From Pampus argenteus (Eukaryota; Chordata; Actinopteri; Scombriformes; Stromateidae): a DNA stretch of 64,000 nucleotides. The notes under the pieces are model-generated. The model was not told where the DNA came from and searched no databases. It was given only the letters and a program-made list of their open reading frames with translations. A program made the position numbers and the translations under genes. The stretch lies in NCBI GenBank assembly GCA_036937835.1, contig CM072873.1:8020001-8084000 (forward strand). Direction: 5' to 3'. Position 1 is the stretch's first letter. Every line of letters begins with the position of its first letter. Positions 47,574-59,330 of this stretch are shown here, piece after piece.

Positions 47574-48679
47574 GTTGGAAATGAGCAGATGTTATTAAAG
47601 TATGAGCGGTAATATGAAAGCATGTCATGCCTATAACAGCGGCAGGAGCGCTTTGACCGGGCCAACCTGTGAAGCTGGTTGCTGCGTGTTCACACCTGCT
47701 CAGCGCCAGGTGCAGATATGTAAAGTTACCTGCGAGAAACAACTGCACTTCCAATCTAAACTTTCAAAATTAAACCCATAGGTTATAATTATTTATTTAC
47801 TTACATTTGTTGTTTTGTTTTTTTTACATATAAAATAAAATTGCATCAGAAGGTAACAGGGACAAAGAAACAACTGGACAGTTTCCATCAACTTAGACAT
47901 ATTATGTATGATATGAATATAACTATACATTTCATTACAGTATTCAGTTGTGTGCTGAGATGAGTTGTGTTGTGTTGTTCTCCTTATAGTGACACTGAAA
48001 CGCTTTTGTTTTGAAGGTAAAACATCTGACTTTCAGCTTCCTGCTTGGCATAGCTCCATCTTTCTCTCCATCAACACTTTCCCTCTTTAGTCCCTCCTCC
48101 TCTTTGCAAACTTTCATTTGCCCTTTGAAGACATTCAGATTCTGTGAAATGATGGTGTTTTCTTATGCACGTATGTGCGTAGGTAGTTGGGTGTGTATGT
48201 GTCCTGTTTGTCTCTTCAAAGGCATCACTATGTTGACTGTTATGGTAATTAAGCTTTCATTTTCATTTCCAACATGCCATAAACTTCTGTGTGATTTAAA
48301 CTGAACATTTCTCCCACTGAAAAACACATTTTATACCCTCCACCACATCACTGTAAATAACAGCTTCATAACAGATCTAGCATCCTGTCAGCATGAACTA
48401 CAGTAGATGCAAATGTTATGCTACTTTTTTTTCCAATGTCTAAACATTTCAAATATCCACTGACATAACAGCTCTATCTGCTGGTCATCCTGGGAACATC
48501 TCCTAAATTACATACTGCCTCATATTTACTGAGTGTGTTCCTAATACGTATATATTCTTTATATTATGTAGGGTTGTTTTTTTTTTGACAAGTTAATAAT
48601 CAAGTAAATGCTCAAAGCCTACAAATTTGAATAATTATAAATAATAACACAAAAAGAAAAGAGAAGAAAAAATACAGGC

Positions 48680-49140
48680 TTATACACAGGTGTATGTGAA
48701 AGTTTGGCCACCTCTTGACAAATGACATATTTTGGTTATTTTTAATTGAAAAGATGTCAAACTTTAATGTAATTTTATTGAATAGTGACTTTTTATGTCA
48801 TAATGAACATAAAGAAAAAACATCATTGTGTGATGTGCTAGAAATGTGGGCGCACTAAGAGATCCTTCAGAATAAAATCAGCTTGTTTGGCACGTCAACA
48901 ATTGTCAGCAGCTGTGTAAGACTGAAATGAAAAGTTATTGATGACCACAATGCAGGGAGAAGCTACAAGAAGTGTTGTTAAATTGCAGTTTCCACAGTGC
49001 AAAATGTCATTAAGAGATAACTAAGAGATTAGGAGAACTGTGGAGGTCAAGATGACATCTGGAATAATAATCTTAGGAGACTGCTCATCATGTATAGGGT
49101 TTTTAAAATTCTGTGAAAAACAATGTGAGAGAACAATAAA
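48680..49140 (+). mobile_element. Tc1-like transposon relic D, 5' part only
   Basis: GTGTATGTGAAAGTTTGGCC is the terminal motif. It is followed by ATTGTCAGCAGCTGTGTAAG, TTATTGATGACCACAATGCA, GGGAGAAGCTACAAGAAGTG and TGTGGAGGTCAAGATGACAT. These correspond to the start of a fish Tc1 transposase (IDDHNAGRSYKK-like), with substitutions and a likely frameshift. The 3' two-thirds are missing. Confidence 0.7.
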
Positions 49141-49619
49141 AAACAACACTGACTAAGGCACTGTTAAAGGTTGCAAGTCAGTCTGTGCGCTCCAGTCTTT
49201 TTTTTTTTTTTCTTTCATTTTACAAATTTGATTGTCAGCAAAACCCGACTGAAGTTTGAGGACATAATGTGTGTGTAGGATGTGTAAAGGAAGAAAGTGT
49301 GATAGGAAAAAATGTCCCCCTGAATGTAGATAAACACCCGAAACATCAGATAAGGTGAAAAAAAAAAAAAAAAAAAGAGGTAGGCAGCAGAAATAGATGA
49401 GACCAAAATCAGGAAGATCAGTTAAGTTCCATTTTCAGACAGTAGTGGAGCGTGAAAGTTTTGCTTTATCTTCTTCATTTTGTTGGAGGGTACTGTATTT
49501 GTGTATTTGCTTTTTGTCTTCGTAAAAAAAATATATATATATATAAAAAGCTGCGACACTGGTGGAGTGCTACCTACATGTAATAGTTTTTTTTGTTTTT
49601 AAATTTTTTAGCATATCGT

Positions 49620-49664
49620 ATTCAGAGGATAAAGAAGCACTGAGTGAGAATCGACATTCTGAAG
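49620..49664 (+). other. Candidate 5' UTR exon end of the chemokine receptor gene
   Basis: CTGAAG|GTATGT at 49664/49665 is a strong donor. The acceptor TTCTTATCCAG at 50983, 12 nt before the receptor ATG, is a strong partner. The implied intron is 1319 bp. A non-coding first exon is usual for this receptor family. The exon's 5' boundary is unknown. Confidence 0.3.
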
Positions 49665-50995
49665 GTATGTTTTCAACAGAAAATATAACGCTTTAACGTT
49701 TCAAATGCTGAGATGTTTTTTGTTTTTTGTTGTTTTTTTTTTTTAGTCTGGTTAGTAAACAATGTATTTTCATGTACATTATTGATTTGGTGGCATCTAA
49801 ATGTAATAATTCAACTGTAATGTTACTTTAACAGCATGTGTGCAGATTTAAGGCTTGAAGTTTATTTTTAAAGTTTTTTTAAAAAGCATCACAGCAATAA
49901 CACAATCAAATCATACAGATGGAACTTAAAAGTTCTGCAAAACAATCGAACACGTTCCTCATTGACTACTGATGTGTATTATTTATAGTCTTTCTATGTC
50001 TATGACATGAGTAGTGAAACAAGAAACTAAAATATAATCACATCGTCATTTTGTTCCTTATTTCAGGTTTTTTTTGAAGAAGTCAATTGAACATTCGACA
50101 TGTTTCTTAAATCATACTAATTGCACAAATGAATGAATCGTGTGTTTATTAAAGTGCTGTAAGTCTTCACAATGCTCTGGTGTCATGCAGAAAAAATGCA
50201 AAGTATTAACTTTTTTTACACAGTCATCACTCACGCTCGCTGTTGTGTACCGACCTTGTTAGAGCTCTGTGACCTTCCTACACACTTGTTTCTCAGTTCA
50301 CATTCAGAATACTCACTGATAAGGATCATAAGATCAAAGAAGCGCATAGTGTAACCACCTGCAGCCTACGTCTGCGTGCATTCACTTACTGTCTAATGGG
50401 GTCACTCGCAAGCGGAGGAAGAGCTAAACTAGAACACTGACTTTTATCCTGTAGACAGCATCCAGTCTACACAAGATGCGCCTTTTTCCTTCTTTAATGT
50501 TTAACAATGACACGCGCAGTACTCAGTGGTGTAATATAACTAAGTACATTAACTCAATACTGTACCTAAGTACAAATTCAAAAGTATTTGTACCTCACTT
50601 GAATATTTCCATTTTATGCAACTTTTTACTTCTACTACATCTCAGAGCCAAATATTGTACTGTAGATTAAACTAACCAGTAATATATGAAAGTAGGTAAA
50701 ATTAGCACAGCCTTGAATAACTACAGCAGTACATTAAAGCAGAAGTAATATTGATCATATTACATTTTCTGTATAGTGTGTACTTTTACTGTAATTTGAA
50801 TCTGAATACTTATTTGACCACTGCTAGTAATGCATGTGTTAAAGAATAAACACATTATTAATTAACCATTATTAGTTACAAATCATAAACCCTTTATAAT
50901 CCTTATTAATATGTTTAATGTCTGTTTTTCTATGCAAATATCTGCTGTTTGGTGTGAAAGGTTTGGTTTTTTTTCTTATCCAGATTTTCTAAAAA

Positions 50996-52084
50996 ATGGC
51001 TTCGGTGACTCAAGACTATGAGTACAGTGCAAACGCAGATTACACAGATGACGGGCTGTGCACCCTCGACCCTAATCCTGCAGAGGTCATCGCACAAACG
51101 TACATCCACTCCATCATCTGTGCCTTCGGCTTAATTGGCAACGCCCTTGTAATCGTCACCTACATATTCTACAAGAGAACCAAGACGATGACGGACGTCT
51201 ATCTCTTCAATGTGGCGGTGGCTGACCTGATCTTTGTGGCAGCCCTGCCGTTTATCATCTACAACGAGCAACACAGTTGGTTTATGGGTGCCGCGGCGTG
51301 CAAGATACTGAGGTCTGCCTACAGTGTCAATCTCTACAGTGGCATGCTCCTGCTTGCGTGCATCAGCGGCGACCGTTACGTTGCTATAGTTCAGGCGAGA
51401 CGCTCCTTTGGGACTCGTTCAAATACTCTGATCTACAGCCGCCTCATCAGCTCGGCTGTCTGGGTGTCTGCAGTGACTCTAACACTACCTACGCTCATCT
51501 ACACCGAGCGCTTTGAAGAGACAAATGTGGGAGCCGAGAGCGAGACTGTGATGTGTCAGCTGTCTTTCAGCAAGAATGAGACAGCGATGCTAATAAAGGT
51601 GATGGTTCCCAGCCTTCAAGTGGCCATTGGCTTCCTGCTACCTTTTGCGGTGATGGTGTTCTGCTACTCCAGCATCATGTACACCTTGCTGAGAACACAG
51701 AGCAGCCAGAGGCACAAGGCGATCCGCGTGGTTTTGGCAGTTGTTGTGGTCTTCATCGTGTGCCACCTACCCTACAACGTGGCTCTGCTGAACCACACGC
51801 TCTCTCTTTTTAAGGAGAGGGGCTGTAAGGAGGAAAACATTAAACTCCAACTTCTGGCTATTTTCAGGAGTGTAGCCTATCTCCACTGCTGTCTTAATCC
51901 CATCCTCTACGCCTTCATAGGGGTGAAGTTTAGGAGCCACTTCCGCCAGATAATAATGGACCTGTGGTGCTTTGGCAAAAAGCACATCTACTCTGCTCGC
52001 CCGTCACGTGGGACGTCTGATTTCTGCATCTCGGGCATCAAGTCTTCAGATGGTGATAACAACATGTTGTCATTCAGTGCATGA
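50996..52084 (+). CDS. ccr6: CC chemokine receptor, CCR6-like (class A GPCR), single coding exon
   Basis: 362-residue seven-helix receptor at the leukocyte surface; CCR6 in mammals responds to CCL20 and couples to Gi. The N-terminus is acidic and Tyr-rich (DYEYSANADYTDDG), as for sulfated ligand-binding tails. Landmarks: TM1 GLIGNALVIV, TM2 FNVAVADLIF, Cys102 and Cys187 for the TM3-ECL2 disulfide, Cys22 and Cys277 for the second chemokine-receptor disulfide, GDRYVAIVQA (125-134), CHLPY in TM6 (256-260) and NPILYAF in TM7. N-glycosylation sequons sit at Asn194 and Asn266. DRYVAIVQARRSF, QRHKAIRV and MDLWC match CCR6 better than CCR7 or CCR9. The start has good context (A at -3, G at +4), and a splice acceptor lies at 50981-50983, so the 5' UTR is probably split. 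Exact orthology (ccr6a or b) needs a tree. Confidence 0.8.
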   Translation: MASVTQDYEYSANADYTDDGLCTLDPNPAEVIAQTYIHSIICAFGLIGNALVIVTYIFYKRTKTMTDVYLFNVAVADLIFVAALPFIIYNEQHSWFMGAAACKILRSAYSVNLYSGMLLLACISGDRYVAIVQARRSFGTRSNTLIYSRLISSAVWVSAVTLTLPTLIYTERFEETNVGAESETVMCQLSFSKNETAMLIKVMVPSLQVAIGFLLPFAVMVFCYSSIMYTLLRTQSSQRHKAIRVVLAVVVVFIVCHLPYNVALLNHTLSLFKERGCKEENIKLQLLAIFRSVAYLHCCLNPILYAFIGVKFRSHFRQIIMDLWCFGKKHIYSARPSRGTSDFCISGIKSSDGDNNMLSFSA

Positions 52085-52839
52085 CACTGCAGTGGGACAG
52101 ATCTCACTAAAGGCTTTGATTCTGTTAATGACCCAGAAACCTCTGTTACCTTACTGAAGATGAACGTTAGTAGAGGTGCAAGTACCTGTGTAAAAAGTGT
52201 AATAAAAAAAAAGCAACATGTTGTTCATTTGAAAGGTGCTATGTCTGTAAAAAAACATCAAGTTAATGAAATATAATATTGTGAGAAAAGGCAAAAGAGA
52301 GGAGGAGTGAGATGAAATTAGATCATTTTTATTGGGGAAAAATGTTTCAAGGGGTAGAGGAGATTCATGAAAGGCAGATTAAAAAGGAATCGAAGTAGCA
52401 GGGGCTAAAATATCCTGACTTCAAAATCCATAAATGCTGGATCCTACATTTCATATATAATGCAACCAATAGCATCTTTTTAAAACCTTTTAAATTAGTG
52501 GTATTGATCCTTTGCTTCTGGTATAACTGATGAATGATTCTGACACATTTTCTTGTACCTAACTTGTATCAATGTCTCAATAACAACGGCATGTTCACAT
52601 TCATGTAAATATGATCTTACAGTATACCAGTATACAGTATATAGTATGATGTGATGAAAATCTATATGAGGTTTAATTGATTCATACTTTTAATATTACT
52701 GGACTGTCATCTATATACAGTTTAAACCATGAAAGACTCTTATATATTTTGTTATTGTGTTATATATGTGTGTTTTTATATGTTTTATAATTTTGTTAAT
52801 CTGATTCCTCCACCACGATTGATCTACAGCAATGTCCTT

Positions 52840-52845
52840 AATAAA
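52840..52845 (+). other. Polyadenylation signal of the chemokine receptor gene
   Basis: AATAAA is followed 10 nt later by an A run and then GT-rich GTGTGTTTTC, the normal arrangement for cleavage. This gives a 3' UTR of about 770 nt. An earlier AATAAA at 52201-52206 is an alternative. Confidence 0.5.
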
Positions 52846-52929
52846 ACTGCATCTGAAAAAAAAGTGTGTTTTCTTTCACATACGTGGCCTTATTACAACT
52901 GTGCCATTGTTAGTTCAATGAAAGGACAG

Positions 52930-52978
52930 GATGATTATGATATATGATATAAATATATCATATATATGATATAATGAA
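52930..52978. repeat. AT-rich palindromic tract
   Basis: GATATATGATATAAATATAT and its near reverse complement form a perfect-looking AT cruciform directly behind the receptor's inferred 3' end. Confidence 0.7.
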
Positions 52979-53767
52979 ATATGAGTTCTGTCGACCCGCA
53001 CTTTACTAGTTTACTACTTTATTAGGTCATTTTTATATAAATAATGCTGTAAAATATGTTTTGTAGCATTAAATAACGAGTAAATATTCAGCCAATATGT
53101 ATGTGTGTGATATTTGGACTAGACAGTCAAATAAGTAGCTTATATATATTTATCATAATTAATGTGTATTTTAGCTATAGATGTAGGCAGTTGCAGAATT
53201 TTTGGCAAATCGTTAGCTAAATCATTACTTGATATTTAAATTGTAAATAGCATACTTAAAAAAAATACTGTGACTATGGCACATAAAACTGTTAAGTCTT
53301 CAAGTGAATTATGTGTTTCTGATTGTGTAGATCAGGTGAGAAAGGAGAAGTGTGGCAGATGCATATCGTAACAATCAGTCTACAGTTAACGCCAACACCA
53401 ACCCCAGCGTGCTGATGAGTGATTTCATAAGTATGATGGTACACATAGATAAAAATCAACGTGTGTGTGTGTGTGTTGCAGCATTGCTTTCCACTTGTGG
53501 TACATGGGTCTGAGAGAAAAGATAATATCTATCCTAAAACCCTGTAAAGCTGGTTGACATGAAAAAAATTAAATAAAATTTTACTTTGACTAATTGAACT
53601 TATCTGATCCACGTGCGTGTGGTAATGGACATTTTAACCTGATTCTATTAACCTGTTAAGTTAATAGAAAATCTGTAAATGCCTGCAGTCGTCTATTGGA
53701 AACACTATTGGCTCCTGTGTTGAAGCAGTTGAAGAATGAAAAGATGATACACCATCTGTCCTATAAC

Positions 53768-53776
53768 AGTTCAAGA

Positions 53777-53806
<30 letters not shown>
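53768..53806. repeat. (CA)n microsatellite
   Basis: About nineteen CA units. Confidence 0.95.
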
Positions 53807-53809
<3 letters not shown>

Positions 53810-55474
53810 AAACTGCACATTTGTCTGTGTCACTGTGGCTAAAGTTCAGTTTTCATGCAGCCTCTGCGGTCTTGTGATGGGATAACACAGTTTTGCGAAA
53901 TTCATTTCTTGGCGGCCTGAAACTGTTTTAAGGTTGTTTCCAATTGTTCATTTTAGACGTCAGTTCTGAGAAATGCCACCACAAGTTACCAAAGTGTGCT
54001 TCTGTGGATGACCGACTTGAAACTTTTTTCAGCTTTTTTTTTCAAATTTTTATCACTGGTGACATTTAGTTTGAGAATCATTAGGTTGTTAGAACTTTCC
54101 TCGAGCTCTTTTGGCTAAAATAAAAGTGGCTAAAAAAATGATGTTAAGAGGCATAGCTGATGAAAGAAAGGGTTCACATTTCCTCAGGTGACACCTTTTG
54201 TGCTCATTTTGCACATGCAAATCAAAACCCCACCTACATCTCAGAAACTAATGCAGTCGATGCATTTTACAGAATAACACACTAAATCATATACAGCAAA
54301 ATACACTGGCAGCTGTATCCTGTTATTTAATGATGAACTGTTGGGCTAAAAACACAATGTCCATATTTGATTAACAAAGACAAACACACAGCAGTGATAT
54401 GCATAGAATACATGTGGTAAACCGCTATAGCACACGGGTAGCTGGGTAGGGCAGATACAGCTGCTTTATCTTATGCTACTTTCTCAAAACAGATCATATC
54501 ATTGTGAACCCAAGGTGCTATCGCATAATACGCATATGCATAGTTCAATATTGGTGATCGAATCCCTATGCAAAAGACACAGAGAAATATATCTAATATT
54601 ATATAATAGAAGGTATGTTTAAACCCTCTTTTTTTCACCCACTGGATGTCCTCAGTAAGCTTTGTTCAGTTTCTGGTTTTTACTTGACATGAAATATTTC
54701 CATTTCATCTCTCAGAGCTCCATATGATTTATAGGAAGAAGTCCAAACTAGTTGCTAATTGCAACATGTCCACAACCACATATCTCAGACTCAACCCCAC
54801 CCCACTCTGTTGTTTGCCTCCTTATGCTGCTGCTGTGTTTGCCTTGCAGCTTGCTCTGACCTGTAGACATCTAGATAAGCTTCCCATCTTTTTTGTTGCA
54901 CTGGCACACGCACGCACACACACACACACACACTTCGTAGTAATCTTTTTGCATTGGTTGGAATTCCAGATGTAACGTTATGCAATTGAAGTCATTTAAT
55001 CATATTGATATTTTACTCAAGACACATTTCAGACACATTCAAATGCCAGTTTTGCAATTAAACTCAGCTGGATTCAGGCTCTGAATACATCTGGATACAA
55101 GATAACATGTGTGAATAGGGGCCTGACTGGTGTGATAGGGAAGGATAGGAAAGGATACATTTAGCCATCCCGGTCACTGATTATATGCCGTTAAATTCTG
55201 CAATCATAATCAGAAAATTTTATGATTTTTAAAACTAGGAACAAACGCTTCCATTTCTGCACTGACTTTCTTTCAGACTTTCAGTGTATTCCAATACTCA
55301 TAAAAAGGGTTTAGTATGTCCTAATACATAGTATGTCAAATGCAGTATCCTCAAAGTACCAGGATGTCCTATTACATCCAGTAAGCAAGCCAGCATGCTT
55401 TTCTGGCTGTTCTCACCCACAAGAAGATACGTCACATCATCAGAGCCGACCCAGAGAGCGCAGACCACTGGCAG

Positions 55475-55499
55475 TGTGTGTGTGTGTGTGTGTGTGCGT
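55475..55499. repeat. (TG)n microsatellite
   Basis: About twelve TG units ending GCG. Confidence 0.9.
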
Positions 55500-58400
55500 C
55501 GGTCATGGGACACTGCAGATCTTAAAAAAACACATGTCTTAACATGCAAATTTGCACAACACATGTATTAAAATTGTTAGAATGTGTGTTGAAATACTGT
55601 TAGCCTTTCTCACAGACTTCTCACAGACGTAATTAATAACACTAACAGTGACTCTTTCTCTTTACGTAAGTCGCAGTCAGTCAGTGAGCATGTATGGTTA
55701 CAGCTATTTGTAATATTGTTTTTAAACTTGTGTTTGCGGTGAAAAAGTTCTATTACAATTTGTGAATGTTATTGATAACTGTTCATCATTTTTATGGACG
55801 ATTTTACATGTTCGACCAACAAAATGATTTGTTGCTTCCTGGGAAATACGTCGTCTCCCACAGACCTACATTTACTCATAACACGATTTTCTGTGTCCAC
55901 ATTCAGCAGTCAGTTACAATAACGGTTGCTATTTGCCAGACAGTTTGTCTGTTTTATTCTGCCAAGTCATTCCGGCCTGTTACTATTTGTCTCTTCATAT
56001 GTTACTGAGCCTGCCTGTTATTTATTTAAGCCAGTAAAATGCCTTTGTGTGTTGGTATTTGCATTTGGATAACCCAGATGTTGCACTGATAACAGCAGTA
56101 CCTGCACTTTCACTGCACTGTCCTGAAGACATTTGTTTAGATGTGGTCAAAATTAGAGAGAATGTACTTTCAGAATGTACTTAATGTACTTTTAATGTCA
56201 TTAGTTACACCTGTGTTTTACCCTCTATGACTAGTGAAAATATCTGTCATGAAGAAAGTCTAAAGAATCATGTCATGGTGAAATAATATTTAAAGTGCAC
56301 AATAAAAAGTTAATGATAATTATATCCAGATTGTGTCTGTGAACTGGTTGGATTATCTGTATCCGTTAGCATTCATGTGAAGTCGTGTTTACGTCCACCT
56401 GATAAATGTAAAACCGAATTCCTCCTGGAAACGCTGTTGAACTCTGCCAAAACACAAGAAAGTTACAGGCTGTAAAGCCAAATCAACAAGCTTGAAATGT
56501 ACTAAAATATTCTGCACCTCTCTTATATATTCATAGTTTAATCCACTGTTAATTTAAACATATCGATTAGTGCGGATTTATAATTCTGTCAAAGAACGTG
56601 AGCATGAGTAAAAGGTAAGCAGCAGCAAAGGTTAAGTGGATTGCACTCTCTGGTCAGGAATTATGGAACCAGGTGATATATTACCATCCATTCATCTTCA
56701 GAGGAATGACACCTTGTATAAGAGCATTTTTACTGTGATGATTTAGAGGACCTTTAGCCCCCAGGCTCATTCCAGATAACCCTCTTTCACTTCCCCGTGT
56801 TATAGGCATGCTATAACAAGATAGCGCTGGATGCCATCTTCGGCGCCGCAGTGACTAAAGGGGGAACCTCCTTCGAGGCTAGATTTACTCTTCTTGGCAC
56901 CGTCAATAAGGGATATCATTTTAACCACCTTTGAATATGTTCATCTAAACATCTGGTGATAGATAATGAAGTCACTGCTTTGCTACTCTTATACTGCAAT
57001 TAACTTGTAATTCATTCTCCCAATAGTCATCACTGTTGGAGGCTTTTTTTTTGTCACATAATTGTATGTTTGGTAGACCATAGATGTGTGCAGAAAACAA
57101 CCAGATGTTGGTGAACAATAGAAGTCTAGCTGTGTGACTTCTCCCAACCCCCCCCTGCCTTAGTGCTGAAAAGGAAAACGTCAGAGGAAAGTTTTTTTTA
57201 TGCGGGACTTTTTTCTATTGCTCATTTTCTGTTTGTTTAATGTTGTAGATGATTAGCCTGTTTCAAAAATAATATATTTATGTTTGATAAAAATATTCAT
57301 GTTAGCATTTATGTACTACGTAGTAAAATCACAACAAGCTAGCAAAGCACCATAAGCAGAGCTGCATTGGTGTTAGCCTTACACAGGACTACTGTCCAGA
57401 GAGTCAAAACGTGATTGCAGCTATTAGTCTTTGGAGCCATTTTTAAAATCGCGTATCACACATCATATTATTTTTTAAGTAGTTTTGTATCCGGTCATGT
57501 TAAGGTAAATCACTGTCGTTCAGAGTTTGGTTTCTGTTGTTCTGTTGTGGTCCTCGCTGTATTGTTAAATCTGTTCCCCCTGTGCTTTAACAACTGTAAC
57601 AGTGTTAATGTTAATATGCACTAAACCCTTCCTGGAAGGATTACCACTGTTAAACCACTGGAAGTCGTTTACCATAAAGCAGCTCCAGGAGGTGTTAACG
57701 TTAGTCTCTGTGGTTAGAAACTGACTGTTTGATAGAAGTTGCTCTCTCAGCGGTTTAGCATGTTTAGACAATTTTGCTGGTGGGAAGCCAGTGAGGGATC
57801 TTGCCCTAGCTGTAACACTAGTTGCTCTGAACTTGTTTCTAAATTCTTTTGGTTTTTAGTACAATTGATGCTTATAGTCTTTAGGTCGGAAGTAGGACCT
57901 TCAGATGAGGTTTATATGTGTTAAAACACGTGGTAATACGAAAACTTCAGTGGTCCACTGGGCTTGAATCAATCTTGAGTCTGGTTGATGACGTTGTGTA
58001 AAACTAGCCGTATATCTAATCTGGGAAGTAAATGCCACCAAGTTAATTTATCTAGTCCAGGGTTATTGTTCATTTAGAAAGACACAGTAGTTGCCATTGC
58101 AGACAGATTGGCGTTGCTGCGGGTGTATATGTGCATGCGAACATACATTCCTTGAGTGTCAGGTTGGCTCCCACCATTAGCTAGCTCATTTCAGGTCTAG
58201 AGGAGAGCTGATTACGGTTCCTGCCAGCGAGGGGATTATCACGCTGGGTCAGACTGTACCCCGCTGGTGTCCACCAAGGAATGCAATCAACCAGCGAGCC
58301 TATCAGTCAGCCAGTCGGTCACACACCGAGTCATCCCTTCTGCCAGTCAGTCATCTGCCAGCGAGGCGCTCAAGCCGGTCCTCACATGAGATTAGCTTGG

Positions 58401-58879
58401 CTTCCTATCAGCAAAAATTACTTGGTAGGATCTGTGTGTTCTTCTCAGCCCACTGCCCAGCTCTCCAGTCTGATAGCACACACACACACACACATCTATG
58501 CTGGACGACTCCTCTTATCTGTTGACCTGTTGTGTCTATAGTTTAGCGACAGGATACTATCTGTTTTGGCAATTACAATTAATAGACCTGGGAAAGGAGT
58601 TTGGTATTTTCATACGGGGGAGAAACTTCCTCCGGTGGGGGAGAGGGGTCGAATGTAGCACTTTATCTGGCGCTGAGTTACAGCCGTAAATCAAATTAGT
58701 GTAACCTAAACGTTGGAAGTTGGAAACAACAAAAGCTGAGAATGACATCTGGGACTGAGGGGGGGAAAAGAGGAAGACCAGGCGTGGAGGTCTAGCAAAA
58801 GCTGAACAACAGGCATTCACACACACACACACACACACGCACACACCTACTAGACACTGATTTATTCTGTTAATGGCTA

Positions 58880-59330
58880 AACCGAACCTGTCCTCTCAAG
58901 AAAAACGACACTATAGGTCGTAAATCCAGTGGCCAAAGACAACCTATACTTCGGTTTGAGTGACAGACGCCATCTAGCCGCCGTAGTAAATATGACCTAA
59001 AGTCATGTAGACCCGAGGTGATGTAGTTCAGATTACATAAAGTGACTTTCAGGAGGAGGTGGGTCGAGGGGGATGAATAGTGAATAGATTACTAAAATGG
59101 AGTGCAGGTAAAGACAAGTAAAAAGCAGCAACATTAGCATTTATTTGGAGTTGTGTTTCTGCCCACCTGGTGAATGTAAGTTGAATATTAACTCTTGTTC
59201 AGCTCTGTTTTTGCTGTCTAACAACCTGCATTAACTGATTATTTGGAGGCTGCAATATAAGTTATAAACACTACACATTTCACAGTATTATCACCTTATA
59301 TGTTGAGCTAGTTAGCAAGCCTCCAGCAGA
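58880..59330 (+). repeat. Dispersed teleost repeat, unclassified
   Basis: Contains GACGCCATCTAGCCGCCGTA, GTGACTTTCAGGAGGAGGTG, GAGTTGTGTTTCTGCCCACC, TGGTGAATGTAAGTTGAATA and CTTGTTCAGCTCTGTTTTTG. These are in the order known for a frequent percomorph repeat. A fragment of its downstream part (CTCCTGAGAAAAATATCTGG, GCTGCTAAATGCTGG) lies separately at about 60473-60515. Confidence 0.45.

Larger units (their letters stand above)
47574..50995. other. Intergenic region between divergent crybg1 and the chemokine receptor gene
   Basis: Contains the crybg1 5' flank, with CACCTG and CAGGTG E-boxes near 47695 and 47707. Also present are a Tc1-like relic at 48680-49140, poly-A and poly-T runs near 49200 and 49360, and a possible 5' UTR exon of the receptor ending at 49664. 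No open frame with family similarity was found. Confidence 0.6.

Noticed and set aside
47209..47598. 129-codon plus-strand frame with a poly-Pro/Ser run
   Set aside because: Antisense of crybg1 exon 1; the poly-Pro/Ser comes from the glycine-coding repeat on the real strand.
49215..49406. Minus-strand frame with FFFFFF run
   Set aside because: Generated by a 21-nt A homopolymer; no supporting signal.
52729..52947. 72-codon plus-strand frame after the chemokine receptor
   Set aside because: Lies in the receptor's inferred 3' UTR and runs across the poly(A) signal; composition is that of AT-rich UTR.
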